NCBI GenBank assembly: GCA_965116345.1 | Contig: OZ220680.1 | Span: 558,001 to 622,000, forward strand | Reading direction: 5' to 3' | Length of the DNA stretch: 64,000 nt | DNA from: VXYL01 sp965116345 | GTDB lineage: Bacteria; Pseudomonadota; Gammaproteobacteria; Pseudomonadales; Azotimanducaceae | Shown: positions 16,560 to 25,794 of the stretch, piece by piece | Position numbering within the stretch: the first letter of the stretch is position 1 | Layout: the number at the start of each line of letters is the position of its first letter | The notes under the pieces: model-generated | What the model saw: the letters and a program-made list of their open reading frames with translations, nothing else | Told to the model about the DNA's origin: nothing | The model's database searches: none | Made by a program: the position numbers and the translations under genes

Positions 16560-18235
16560 CGGTAGCGCAGCACGCGAACCGGTAGGCGACGACGCTCGAG
16601 GGCCTCGATCCACAGGCGCTGGTGAATCTGCAGTTGATCGCCCGGTCCCTTGACCTCGACGAACTCGTAGTGCCCTGGTCCGTAGACCACGGTGAGGTCC
16701 GGGAAGCCCGAGTGTCGACCGCCGAGATCCTCGCGGACGATCTCGAGCAGCGCCCTGAGATCCGACGCCGGAATGGCCTCGATCACCGTATCGGCCACCG
16801 TCGGCGGAAAGCGCTGCCAACTGAACAGCCGGTTCGCCACGCCCGCCTTGGCACGCGCGGTCTCCTTGAGCCGGGTCTTCAGCGGTCCGTCGAGGGGGTC
16901 GACGCAGATGCCTTCGCGCGAGTTGAAGAAGTCCGGCCAGTAGAGGTCCACGGGTCCCGTCTGGAAGGCGTTGACGAAGGCACCCTCGATGGGCGCGAAC
17001 AGCCACGACCAGTAGGCCAACGCGAACAGCCCCATGGGCAGGTGGTTCTCGAGGTGCCAGCCGACCCCGCCGTCCGCCGTCAACTGGTCGAGGGCGTGGG
17101 CTTCGATTCGGTCTGCCGGCGTTGTCAGCACATGGTCCACGACCGGCGCGGGGCGCCGCCGGAACCGCGTTCTGAAACGCGCCGCGAAGTCCGCTTCCAA
17201 TGTCGACCAGGGTGATCCGACAATCGCCGCGCGAAGGTTCTCGACGCCCGTGCGGTCTCCCAGCCGATGCAGGATGCGCATGCGCCGTTCCCGGGCCGGC
17301 GTGAGGCCCGAACGGGCGTAGCAGGCGAGCGCGGTATCGAAGTCCCCTTCCCTTTCCAGGTTGCGCCCGAGGCGGTTGAGAGCGCGGCTTCGGCGACGCT
17401 CCAGCATGCGGTTGCCGATGGGCGCCCAGAGGTGGTCGACGAGGACGGCGACGGCCTCGCGCCGGGCATCCGATTCGAGCCCATCGTCGTCCACCGCGGT
17501 GCTGCGCGCCGAGAACAGCGCGCGGCTCGCTTCCTCCGCCGCGGCGATCTCGAGATAGCGGGTCAATGTCGCGCGGTCGGGAAACTGACGGCTCCGGCGC
17601 GAGAGGTCCACCGGCTCGTAACGATGCACACCGAGATCGCGCAGCACGAAGGTGGTGAGATCCTGATGGCGGTCGCCGAAGAACAACAGCCGGTAGAGAT
17701 CCAGCGCCTGCACTTGGACAAAGCGGACCCAGCCCACGAAACGGCGTACGCGCCAGCGGCAGAAACACGGCGGATTCCGCGCGAGGATGCGCTCAACCTG
17801 GTCGGCCTTGGTGCCCTGCCGACTGCCCGGGAGGTCCCAGAACACCTCGCTCAACTCGGCGCGCGTCAGGCGACCCAACAGGGTCTCCCGAGACACCGGT
17901 GGGCAACGCTCGACGAACCCGCAATCGGCGAGTTCGGCCAGAGCCTCCGGCACGCCATCGACCTCCGCGTAGTCGAGGCTGTCGTCACGGATCACCGCGT
18001 CGGGGCGACCCGAGGCCCGACCGACCAGCCGCGCCAGCAGCCGCTGGCCTGGTGTGGTCAGATCGTTGACGAGCTCCCCGAATTCCCGTTCTTCGGCAGT
18101 CAGAATGTCTCCGTAGCGGTCCAGAACCGCGCGAACGAGCGTCAGCAGGTTGTCGGCGTAGTAGTGCACCGGCGGGGGTTGCCGGGGATCGAGCCGAACG
18201 TTGGGCGTATGATGGGTAAGTCCCTTTGCGAACAT
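16550..18235 (-). CDS. fan1: FAN1-like VRR-NUC structure-specific nuclease
   Basis: 561 residues from ATG 18235, preferred over ATG 18265 because AGAAGGA lies eight bases upstream. The C-terminal VRR-NUC domain shows GGRHSGFPDLTVVYGPG (catalytic Asp) and YEFVEVKGPGDQLQIHQ (ExK), the FAN1 signature. The middle has TPR-like helices (GRNLEREGDFDTALACYARS). An N-terminal DNA-binding part precedes. Bacterial FAN1 (characterised in Pseudomonas aeruginosa) is a 5'-flap endonuclease able to process interstrand crosslinks. Pairing with a DinG/XPD-like helicase gene is recurrent. The gene is divergent from the dipeptidase, with about 130 bases between. Confidence 0.9.
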   Translation of the reverse strand: MFAKGLTHHTPNVRLDPRQPPPVHYYADNLLTLVRAVLDRYGDILTAEEREFGELVNDLTTPGQRLLARLVGRASGRPDAVIRDDSLDYAEVDGVPEALAELADCGFVERCPPVSRETLLGRLTRAELSEVFWDLPGSRQGTKADQVERILARNPPCFCRWRVRRFVGWVRFVQVQALDLYRLLFFGDRHQDLTTFVLRDLGVHRYEPVDLSRRSRQFPDRATLTRYLEIAAAEEASRALFSARSTAVDDDGLESDARREAVAVLVDHLWAPIGNRMLERRRSRALNRLGRNLEREGDFDTALACYARSGLTPARERRMRILHRLGDRTGVENLRAAIVGSPWSTLEADFAARFRTRFRRRPAPVVDHVLTTPADRIEAHALDQLTADGGVGWHLENHLPMGLFALAYWSWLFAPIEGAFVNAFQTGPVDLYWPDFFNSREGICVDPLDGPLKTRLKETARAKAGVANRLFSWQRFPPTVADTVIEAIPASDLRALLEIVREDLGGRHSGFPDLTVVYGPGHYEFVEVKGPGDQLQIHQRLWIEALERRRLPVRVLRYRCA

Positions 18236-18367
18236 CGCCGGTCCTTCTGCGACATGGACATACATACAGCAAAACGAACCATGAAGGCAACCGACGCCTT
18301 GCCGGTCCGGTCACCTCTGGCCGTACGCCGCGTGCGAGACGCCGGCGTTCATCGCGGAGCAGCACCC

Positions 18368-19588
18368 GTGAGGCACACGCTTGCTGCGCTTGTCGTTGTC
18401 GCGGGGTTGGCAGGCTGTACCGATGATGCGGACCGAGCGCGGTCGCTGGCCCAACGTCATCTGATCGTCGACACCCACATCGACGCCCCCTACCGGCAGT
18501 ACCGTAAGCATGCCGACCTCGGCGACCCGGTTCCGGAGCGCGAATTCGACTATCCGCGAGCGATGAGCGGCGGACTCGACGTGGCATTCATGTCGATCTA
18601 CACCCCGGCACGCGCGGCGGAGGCCGGCGAGTCCCGGGAAATCGCCGATGAACTCGTCGACCTGGTCGAGGCCCTCGCCGACCGGCACCCCGCGAAGTTC
18701 GCCGTCGTCACCTGCACCGACGATGTGGAACGGCTACGGGGCTCGGGCATCGTCGGGCTGGCACTTGGCATGGAAAACGCGAGTCCACTCGAGGGCTCGG
18801 CCGAGGCACTCGACCACTTCGTCGCACGCGGCATCCGCTACGTTTCGCTCGCGCACTCGAAGACGAATCAGTACTCGGACTCCAGCTACGACCTGAACGA
18901 GCGCTGGCAGGGACTGTCCGAACTCGGCTGGCAAACCGTTCCCGAATTGAACCGGCGCGGGGTGATGATCGATCTGTCGCATCTATCCGATAAAGCCGCT
19001 TGGCAGGTCCTTGAGCTGTCCGAGGCGCCGGTGATCGCCTCGCACTCCTCGCTGCGCCATTTCATACCCGGTTTCCACCGCAATATGAGCGACCGGATGG
19101 TGACCGAGGTCGCCCTCGGTGGCGGCGTCGTACAGATCAATTTCGGCAGCAGCTTTGTTTCCCAGGAGGCACGGGAGTGGACGATCCGTCGCGACGCGAT
19201 GCTCCTTGCGCGTTTCCTGGGCCGGGACATCGATACCGACACGCGCCGCGGCTTTTTCGACGCATACGCCGCCGAGAACCCCTACCCGTTCGCCACCGTG
19301 GACACGGTGCTTGACCACATCGACCGCACGGTCGCCATCACCGGCATCGACCACGTCGGCCTCGGCTCCGACTTCGACGGCGTCGGGGACACGCTACCGG
19401 CGGGTCTCAAGGATGTCGGTGACTTTCCGAACCTTGTCGAGGGACTGCTGGGACGGGGCTACACAGAGGACGACATCGCGAAGATCCTCGGGCTCAACCT
19501 GATGCGCGTGTGGCGGGACGTCGAGCGATACGCCGAAGCCCAGGGCCAATCGCCGCTGTGCCATCACAATGGCATCACCTTGCGATAG
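18368..19588 (+). CDS. M19 membrane dipeptidase, lipoprotein
   Basis: 406 residues from a GTG at 18368. This start gives a compact lipoprotein signal (VRHTLAALVVVAGLAGC) with GGAG upstream; ATG 18281 is the longer alternative. Metal ligands of the renal dipeptidase family are visible: HxD in VDTHIDAPY, Glu in LGMENASPLEG, His in ASHSSLRHF, and Asp in LGSDFDGVGD. The enzyme hydrolyses dipeptides (often L-D or D-D) or related amide bonds in the periplasm with two zinc ions. It runs divergently from FAN1. The gene downstream is 96 bases away. Confidence 0.9.
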   Translation: MRHTLAALVVVAGLAGCTDDADRARSLAQRHLIVDTHIDAPYRQYRKHADLGDPVPEREFDYPRAMSGGLDVAFMSIYTPARAAEAGESREIADELVDLVEALADRHPAKFAVVTCTDDVERLRGSGIVGLALGMENASPLEGSAEALDHFVARGIRYVSLAHSKTNQYSDSSYDLNERWQGLSELGWQTVPELNRRGVMIDLSHLSDKAAWQVLELSEAPVIASHSSLRHFIPGFHRNMSDRMVTEVALGGGVVQINFGSSFVSQEAREWTIRRDAMLLARFLGRDIDTDTRRGFFDAYAAENPYPFATVDTVLDHIDRTVAITGIDHVGLGSDFDGVGDTLPAGLKDVGDFPNLVEGLLGRGYTEDDIAKILGLNLMRVWRDVERYAEAQGQSPLCHHNGITLR

Positions 19589-19684
19589 CCACCGAAACGC
19601 GTGTAGGAAGGTGGCCTCCGAACAACCCGACCCGCCATGAGACCAGTAAGACGCCACGTTCTCGAACACAAGAGGACATCTCCC

Positions 19685-20059
19685 ATGGGCATAGTTCAAG
19701 TCACCGCCACCGTGCGCAATCCAGCTGATCCCGACCGCTCCTGGGACGGGCTCTTTCTGGTGGACACCGGGTCCACGGACTCGGTTGTGCCAAGCGAAGC
19801 ACTGCGCAGCATAGGCCTGGTACCGAAAGGACGACGAACCTACGAATTGGCAGACGGTCGGGAGGAGACCGTGGACGTAACCAGCGCCGATATCGAGTTC
19901 ATGGGCGACTTCGTCGGCACGACCGTCTGCTTCGGCACCGACGGCGCCGAACCCATTCTCGGTCTGACCGCGTTGGAGTCCGTTGGCATCGAAATCGACC
20001 CCGTATCGCAGCGGCTCAAGCGGCGTCCCGCCGTACGAATGAAGCGGCTCGCCGGGTGA
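19685..20059 (+). CDS. retropepsin-like aspartic protease family protein
   Basis: 124 residues from ATG 19685, chosen over ATG 19637 because AGAGGA lies upstream and the domain starts there. The single active-site motif is LFLVDTGSTDSVVPSEAL, and the second-strand signature is EPILGLTALESVGIEID. This is the single-domain, dimer-forming retropepsin-like fold. In bacteria such proteins are small and of unknown substrate. There is no signal peptide. Two strong hairpins lie downstream before the convergent gene. Confidence 0.8.
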   Translation: MGIVQVTATVRNPADPDRSWDGLFLVDTGSTDSVVPSEALRSIGLVPKGRRTYELADGREETVDVTSADIEFMGDFVGTTVCFGTDGAEPILGLTALESVGIEIDPVSQRLKRRPAVRMKRLAG

Positions 20060-20097
20060 GACCTTCGACCAAAGCAGCCGCGGCAGGTCGAGAGACG

Positions 20098-20118
20098 TTT
20101 CGCCGCGAATCGGCGAAA
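20098..20118. terminator. hairpin between convergent genes
   Basis: A perfect 8-bp stem TTTCGCCG / CGGCGAAA with a five-base loop, 39 bases after the retropepsin-like stop. There is no clear U-tract, so rho-independent termination is uncertain. Confidence 0.45.
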
Positions 20119-20159
20119 TGCCACATCCTCCCACGCGGCGCGTTCTTGCTTTTGCGTTT

Positions 20160-20187
20160 CTGATCAAGCCAGGGATGGCTTGATCAG
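20160..20187. terminator. strong hairpin, probable bidirectional terminator
   Basis: A perfect 11-bp inverted repeat CTGATCAAGCC / GGCTTGATCAG with a six-base loop (AGGGAT). It is preceded by CTTTTGCGTTT, T-rich on the plus strand, and lies between the convergent retropepsin-like gene and the gene ending at 20232. Its length and perfect pairing also suit an operator or a short mobile repeat. Confidence 0.5.
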
Positions 20188-20231
20188 AGCATTCCTAGCC
20201 AGGACGGGACAGGCCGCCCCCGACGGCGGGT

Positions 20232-20681
20232 TCAGGTGATGCGCGACTCCTTGATGCAGGTGCGGCGGGCCAGTTCGTCGTCGACGAACCAATGCCAGGT
20301 CCGTCCGCGTTTATCGTTGCCCTCGTTGATCTGAATCATTTCGTAGAGGTAGCTGCCGGGCAGATCCTTGCGCGACCAGTTCAGCACGATGGTGCGGTGG
20401 TCGATCTCCCAGGCGGATCCGACGATGCGCTCGTTGTCCCACCAGATGCGACCGTCCCGGTAGCGCGCCGGAAAATCCAACTCCTCGCGACGGCCATCGG
20501 TCCAGGTGTAGATGTTCTTCTGCACGTAGTCGTAGTCGCCGTCGCTCGGGAACGCGCAGATCAGGTGCGAGGCGTGGCGGTCGATCAGACCGTTGTCCGG
20601 TGCGACGTGAACGTACTCACCGCGCCACTCGCCTTCGTGCCGGGCCAGAACCGGCATGCCGGTGCGGATGTCATCCGCCAT
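20232..20681 (-). CDS. conserved hypothetical, calycin-like
   Basis: 149 residues from ATG 20681, behind GGAGGAGG. The protein starts MADDIRTGMPVLARHEGEW and continues in alternating hydrophobic/charged strands (GEYVHVAPDNGLIDRHASHL, TWTDGRREELDFPARYRDG, TWHWFVDDELARRTCIKE), as in small beta-barrel calycin or DUF3598-like proteins that bind hydrophobic ligands. No catalytic motif is seen. It is divergent from the second TonB receptor, with the first 16-bp operator between them, so it is probably co-regulated with that operon. The family placement is tentative. Confidence 0.6.
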   Translation of the reverse strand: MADDIRTGMPVLARHEGEWRGEYVHVAPDNGLIDRHASHLICAFPSDGDYDYVQKNIYTWTDGRREELDFPARYRDGRIWWDNERIVGSAWEIDHRTIVLNWSRKDLPGSYLYEMIQINEGNDKRGRTWHWFVDDELARRTCIKESRIT

Positions 20682-20751
20682 GATTCTCGCCTCCTCCATC
20701 CCAAGCCGGTTACGCAGTGTGAAAGTACGTCCGGACGCTTGCAATAAGTAG

Positions 20752-20767
20752 TATTGATGTATCAATA
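20752..20767. promoter_or_regulatory. 16-bp palindromic operator, copy 1
   Basis: TATTGATGTATCAATA: perfect 7-bp arms around GT. It lies between the divergent calycin-like gene and the TonB receptor operon, about 100 bases before the receptor ATG and 71 bases before the leftward start. It matches four other copies in this window at 30896, 37873, 44065 and 50875. Confidence 0.75.
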
Positions 20768-20870
20768 TAACAATAGGTCACGACAGGTACCAGTTGGGTC
20801 CCCGTTCACACCGCCAAGGTCGCGGGAACGCAACGGTCCAATGATCGGAGAGACGGACAGGAGGGCAACC

Positions 20871-23342
20871 ATGAACCGTCGTACACTCGCCCCGGCCATG
20901 CGGCCGTGGATTCCAATCGCTCTGGTGCTGCCCCTGGGCATCGTCCCCGAGTCGTCCGCCGAGGAGTCGGCCGGGGTCATCGAAGAGGTCGTGGTGACTG
21001 CGCGCAAGCGCAGCGAAGGGCTCCAGGATGTTCCTGTGGCCGTCACCGCATTCACGGCCGATCAGATATCCGAGTTCGGTATCCGGGATCTCTCGGACGT
21101 CTCGAAGATCACCGCGGGGTTGATCTTCGACTCGGAGTTCTCCCGCGGCAGCAACCGGCCGGTCATCCGGGGTCAAGCCAACATTCTCGGCGAGTCCGGG
21201 GTGTCGTACTTCATCGACGGTCTCTACGTGTCCGGTTCGATCGACGACTACGACCTCTCCAACGTCGAGCGTATCGAGGTGGTCAAGGGCCCGCAGAGTG
21301 CGCTCTACGGTCGCAACACCTACGCCGGCGCCATCAACATCGCGACGCGCGGTGCCGGCGAGTCGGTGGGCGGGGACGTCTCGCTGCAGCTTGCGCAGTT
21401 CAACCAATACCAGTTGACGGCTGCCGTGTCCGGACCGCTCGGCGAGACCGTCTCGGGCGGCATCAACGTGCGCCACTATGAACGCGGCGGTCCGTTCACG
21501 AACGAATACGACGACTCGGAGATCGGCGTCCAGCAATCCCAGTCGATCTCCGCCTTCGTCGAACTGAGTCCAGGCGAGCGCCTGAACATCCTCGCCCGGG
21601 CCTACCGCGGCCGGCGCGACGACGGCCAGCCACCGGTGGCCGCAACCCGCTACTTCGACAACAACTGCTACCCCGACGATGGCAGCTTGTACGGCGGGGC
21701 GGGGCGCTACTACTGCGGCGTGGTCGAACCCGGTCCCATCGACACCGATTGGACCGTGCAAGCGCCCGAGGCCCAAGATACCGACGACCACACCCAGATC
21801 GGCATCAGGGTCGACGTGGATCTCACGGATTCCTTGAGCTTGACCTGGATTACCGGCACGAGCCAGCGGGACGAGTCGCTGGTGATCGACGGCGACTACC
21901 AGCCGACATCGTTCCAGGTCGCCAACTTCACTCCCAACGGCTTCCCGTCCGGCGGATTCGCCGACGGCCCGCCGTTCTTCTACGGCTACGTCGGTACCAT
22001 GAGCGACTTCACGTTCGCGAGCGCGACCGAGACCGAGACCGTGTCCCAGGAAGTCCAACTCGCGTTCGACGCCGACCGCGCCCGAGGCATGCTCGGCGCC
22101 TACTACTACGGCGAAGACCGCACGACCCGCGACATCCGGCAGGTCTCGGCGGCCCAACAGGGCATGGCGGCCGCCAACTATGCCGCCGAGTTGGCCCGTA
22201 TGCGGGCAATCTGCGCCGCGAACTTCCTATGCGAATCCATGACACCGCGTTTCGGTCCGACCGTCGTCGTGCCACGCGACAGCAACGACATCTCCATCGT
22301 CAACACGGCGGTGTTCGGCATGATCTCCGTGGATATCGGCGAGAACCTCGGCCTGACCTTCGAAGGCCGTTTCCAGGACGAGGAGATCGAGCAGCACGCC
22401 GTCCTGCAGGATCTCGGATCCCCGCCGGCGGATCCGGTCTCGGCCAAAGCGGGCTTCGACGGATTCCTGCCCCGGGTTACCGTCGACTGGCGCCCCGGCG
22501 AGAGGAGCCTGGTCTACGCCCTCTACGCCGCCGGCACCAAGCCGGGCGGTTTCAACAGCACGGTCGCCATCGAGGCCGGCCTCCCCACCTACGAGGAGGA
22601 GGAAGCCCGCAGTTTCGAACTGGGCTACAAGACGGTCCTCGCCGATGGCCAGGTCACGGCCAACCTGGCGTGGTTCTCAAACGAGATCGAGGGCTATCAA
22701 CTCACCCAGAACGTCCAGGCGGGCCAGAATGCGACCTCCGCAACGGTAAATGCCGGCAATGCCGACATCTCCGGCTTCGAGGCGGAAATCACGGCCAGAC
22801 CCGAGACCATGCCGGGCGTCACGCTACGCCTGAACTACGCCTGGACAGACCCGGAGTATTCCAAGGGATACGACCAGAACCAGGGGCTCCTTCTCGACGT
22901 CGACGACGACGGTCTCACGAACTGTTCGACGGGCAAGCAGTTCGCGGAAGTGGAGTCCTGCACCGGCAACGCGAAGTTCGGCTCCATTGCCGGCAAACAG
23001 GTGCCCCGGACCGCCAACCACCAGCTATTCGCCGATGCGGAAATCCGCCGACCCATGGGCAGCGGCTGGGAGTGGTACGTCGGCGCCAACTACGCCTTCG
23101 AGTCGAGCAAATTCGCGCAGGTACACAATGAGGCGGAAACCGGCGACACGACGCTGATCAACCTGCGCGGCGGCATGGTGAGCGACCGTTACGACGTTCG
23201 GCTCTGGGTACGCAACGTCGGCGGCGAAACCACGCCCTACAACGTGCTTCGCTATGCCGAGCCAGCGGCGTTCCGGCGCAATTTCGCCGTGGCACACCGC
23301 CCGGATACCCAAGTCGGGGTTACCGTGGCGGCACGCTGGTAA
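20871..23342 (+). CDS. TonB-dependent receptor, operator-linked
   Basis: 823 residues from ATG 20871, preceded by a consensus AGGAGG seven bases upstream. Signal peptide to about residue 30 (PESSAEES), TonB box IEEVVVTARKR, plug with DVPVAVTAFTADQI and ERIEVVKGPQSALYGRNTYAG, and a barrel ending DTQVGVTVAARW with a C-terminal aromatic residue. This is the FecA/iron-complex-outer-receptor-like group common in sphingomonads and marine gammaproteobacteria, used for catecholates, plant compounds and other bulky ligands. Downstream are a flavin amine oxidase and a DUF1838 protein in the same operon. The operator upstream ties it to the catabolic supercluster at 30-63 kb, so it may import that pathway's substrate. 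Confidence 0.9.
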   Translation: MNRRTLAPAMRPWIPIALVLPLGIVPESSAEESAGVIEEVVVTARKRSEGLQDVPVAVTAFTADQISEFGIRDLSDVSKITAGLIFDSEFSRGSNRPVIRGQANILGESGVSYFIDGLYVSGSIDDYDLSNVERIEVVKGPQSALYGRNTYAGAINIATRGAGESVGGDVSLQLAQFNQYQLTAAVSGPLGETVSGGINVRHYERGGPFTNEYDDSEIGVQQSQSISAFVELSPGERLNILARAYRGRRDDGQPPVAATRYFDNNCYPDDGSLYGGAGRYYCGVVEPGPIDTDWTVQAPEAQDTDDHTQIGIRVDVDLTDSLSLTWITGTSQRDESLVIDGDYQPTSFQVANFTPNGFPSGGFADGPPFFYGYVGTMSDFTFASATETETVSQEVQLAFDADRARGMLGAYYYGEDRTTRDIRQVSAAQQGMAAANYAAELARMRAICAANFLCESMTPRFGPTVVVPRDSNDISIVNTAVFGMISVDIGENLGLTFEGRFQDEEIEQHAVLQDLGSPPADPVSAKAGFDGFLPRVTVDWRPGERSLVYALYAAGTKPGGFNSTVAIEAGLPTYEEEEARSFELGYKTVLADGQVTANLAWFSNEIEGYQLTQNVQAGQNATSATVNAGNADISGFEAEITARPETMPGVTLRLNYAWTDPEYSKGYDQNQGLLLDVDDDGLTNCSTGKQFAEVESCTGNAKFGSIAGKQVPRTANHQLFADAEIRRPMGSGWEWYVGANYAFESSKFAQVHNEAETGDTTLINLRGGMVSDRYDVRLWVRNVGGETTPYNVLRYAEPAAFRRNFAVAHRPDTQVGVTVAARW

Positions 23343-23433
23343 CCCGGCCAGGCAGACGCCGCCCGATCGCCGCCCCCCTCCCCCCGGCGGTCCCCCGGCG
23401 GTCGGGCGGCAACCTGTCGAATGCCGTAACGCC

Positions 23434-24840
23434 ATGCACCGGATCGACCGACGATCATTCATCAAGGCCGTGGCGGCCGGGAGCCTGGCCGCCGCCTGTG
23501 GTCGTTCGGGAATCCGGCACGATGCCGATGTGGTCGTCCTCGGCGCCGGCCTCGCGGGACTCGCGGCGGCCCGACGGCTGGTCGCCGCCGGCCGGGATGT
23601 TCTCGTCCTCGAAGCCCGGGACCGGCCCGGGGGTCGCGTCCATACCGCATTCGATCTTCCGGATCGCCCCGAATACGGCGGCGTCGAGGTCGGCGATTCC
23701 TACACGCGGATACGCGCTCTCGCCGCCGGCTTCGATCTGCGCATCGAACCCGTCGACCGCAGTTGGTACCAAGCCGCGACGTTGCACGTCAACGGGCTGA
23801 CGCTGGATGCCCGTGATTGGTCCGACTCCGCCGCGAACCGGCTAGCCGGGACCGAGAGGCCGTTACCGCCGATGCGACTCGAGAGCCACTACCTCGCCGG
23901 GGCCAACCCGTTGCGCGCCGTCGCTGGCTGGGACGGGCCCGAGCAAAGCATCCACGACGAGTCCATCGGCGCCGTGCTGCGCCGGCTCGGCGCATCCACC
24001 GAGGCGCTCCGCCTGGTGAACATCGCCGGCAACCACAACCACGCCGACGAGGTAAGCGCGCTCCCGGCGTGGAAATCCGCCTTGGCACGCCGCGAGGCAA
24101 CGGGCGTCGGTTATTTCGCCGCCGGCACCGGCGTCCTGCCCCGGGCCCTGGCAGGAGAACTGCAAGATCACATTCGTTATCGGAGTCCCGTCGTCGCCTT
24201 GGAAGCCGAGGCCCCTGGGCTAAGGATCCGTCTGGAGGACGGCACGACGCTTCGCGCCCGGCGCTGCGTGTGCACGCTGCCGATCCCCGTACTACGCGGA
24301 ATCACGCTGAATCTTCCCCTTGCCGACGATCAGCGCCGGGCGATCCAGACGATTCGCTACACCCGGGTAACCATCGCGCTGTTCGAGGCGGAGCCTTTCT
24401 GGGAAGACGATGGACTGCCACCCTACATGTGGACGGACACGCCGTTGGAACGTCTGTTCCCCCGTGTGTCGGCGGACGGGACGCGTTGCATTGGCTTCAA
24501 GGCATTCATCAACGGCCGCGGCACCGCCGAGGTCGACGCCATGGGCGAGGCGGCCTTCGCACGCCTGGCCCTGTCGACGTTGGGACGTATTCGCCCTGCG
24601 TCGCAAGGCCGGGTGCGCTACCTTGGGCGTCACCGTTGGGCCGAGGACCGCTACGCCGGCGGCGCCTACGCCGCCTGGTCGCCGGGCCAGGTCGCGGCGC
24701 AGAGACGCGCGGTGCAACGACCGGCGGGCGTCGTCCGATTCGCAGGGGAACACACGGCCAGGGATGCGCCCGGCATGGAGGGCGCCGTTCGTTCCGGGGA
24801 ACGGGCGGCGCAGGAGATCATTGAAGGAGAACCAGCATGA
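23434..24840 (+). CDS. flavin amine oxidase family protein, Tat-type lipoprotein
   Basis: 468 residues from ATG 23434. The N-terminus MHRIDRRSFIKAVAAGSL has a twin-arginine motif (RRSFIK) and runs into AAAC, a lipobox, so a folded FAD protein is probably exported and lipid-anchored. The Rossmann dinucleotide motif is VVVLGAGLAGLAAARRL, then EARDRPGGRVHT. The C-terminus RFAGEHTARDAPGMEGAV is the conserved FAD-contact end of monoamine oxidases and related desaturases. It should oxidise an amine or a C-C bond with O2 or another acceptor. It sits 91 bases behind the TonB receptor and overlaps the DUF1838 gene (ATGA). Confidence 0.85.
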   Translation: MHRIDRRSFIKAVAAGSLAAACGRSGIRHDADVVVLGAGLAGLAAARRLVAAGRDVLVLEARDRPGGRVHTAFDLPDRPEYGGVEVGDSYTRIRALAAGFDLRIEPVDRSWYQAATLHVNGLTLDARDWSDSAANRLAGTERPLPPMRLESHYLAGANPLRAVAGWDGPEQSIHDESIGAVLRRLGASTEALRLVNIAGNHNHADEVSALPAWKSALARREATGVGYFAAGTGVLPRALAGELQDHIRYRSPVVALEAEAPGLRIRLEDGTTLRARRCVCTLPIPVLRGITLNLPLADDQRRAIQTIRYTRVTIALFEAEPFWEDDGLPPYMWTDTPLERLFPRVSADGTRCIGFKAFINGRGTAEVDAMGEAAFARLALSTLGRIRPASQGRVRYLGRHRWAEDRYAGGAYAAWSPGQVAAQRRAVQRPAGVVRFAGEHTARDAPGMEGAVRSGERAAQEIIEGEPA

Positions 24841-25760
24841 CGTTCGAAGTCGACACCCGTGGCCCACGCCGATCCGCAATTCGCCGGATATTCGGCCTGG
24901 GCGCCCTGATGTTGGTGATGGCGTTTCACGGCCACGGCGGGGAACTGGACCCGAACGATCCGAAGGATGCGTTGACGATCGCCCGCAAGATCGCCTGCTC
25001 CACCCAGGACGGCGTCCCGGCTACCTATTGGTGGCACGGTCGCGCCTACTCCCGACGGCAGGGGGAAGCCGATCGCCTGCTGTTCGACGTCGAAGGCATG
25101 AACACCCGCGCCTGCGTCTCGGCGCAGGATCCCGATCGCGGCAACGGCTACCGGATGGTCTCCCGCGAGCTTCTCATCTACCGTGATCCGACGACCGGCG
25201 AAGCGCTCGCCACCTGGGACAACCCCTGGACCGGTGAAACCGTCTCCGTGCTCCATGTCGCCAACGACCCGGTGAACTTCACCGCCTACGAGATCGACCG
25301 ATCGGGCGGACCCTACCGCTGGACCGGCCACGTCACCGAAGGCAAGTGGCGACAGTCCACGACGGTACCCCTGTTCTACCCGAACCCCCTGGGCGGCGAG
25401 TACCAGGGCGAGGTCGGGGGCACCTACCATGCCACCGAGATGTTCAACTTCATGGGCGATGCACAGGACCTGCTCGATGCCGACACCGACTCCGCCCGCG
25501 CCCACGTCGGCTGGTCGCGGATGTCCGACTGGCTCCCTTGGATGAAGATGGGCGGCCGCGAAGGGGCGATCTACATGCACACCGCAGGGCTGAAGCTGTC
25601 CTCCTGGGATGCGCTGCCCGACAGCATGAAGGCGGAGATCGAAGCGCACTATCCCGCCTACCGGGAACCGCCGCCGTTGGACGACGACCGTCCCAACGTC
25701 ACGAGCTGGATCTACTACAAGCGCGTCAGCGAAGGTAGCGAGGAGGCGCCGCGGCGTTAG
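24837..25760 (+). CDS. DUF1838 family protein
   Basis: 307 residues, ATG in an ATGA overlap with the amine oxidase. A hydrophobic segment (FGLGALMLVMAFHGHGGEL) suggests export. The core matches DUF1838: LDPNDPKDALTIARKIACST, then ATYWWHGRAYSRRQGE, LLFDVEGMNTRACVS and VSRELLIYRDPTTGE. DUF1838 proteins recur beside TonB receptors and catabolic oxidases, but no activity has been assigned. Co-translation with the oxidase suggests a shared substrate. Confidence 0.8.
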   Translation: MTFEVDTRGPRRSAIRRIFGLGALMLVMAFHGHGGELDPNDPKDALTIARKIACSTQDGVPATYWWHGRAYSRRQGEADRLLFDVEGMNTRACVSAQDPDRGNGYRMVSRELLIYRDPTTGEALATWDNPWTGETVSVLHVANDPVNFTAYEIDRSGGPYRWTGHVTEGKWRQSTTVPLFYPNPLGGEYQGEVGGTYHATEMFNFMGDAQDLLDADTDSARAHVGWSRMSDWLPWMKMGGREGAIYMHTAGLKLSSWDALPDSMKAEIEAHYPAYREPPPLDDDRPNVTSWIYYKRVSEGSEEAPRR

Positions 25761-25794
25761 CAAGCCTTGCGAGAGGAAGCCCTGCGAGGTCCCG

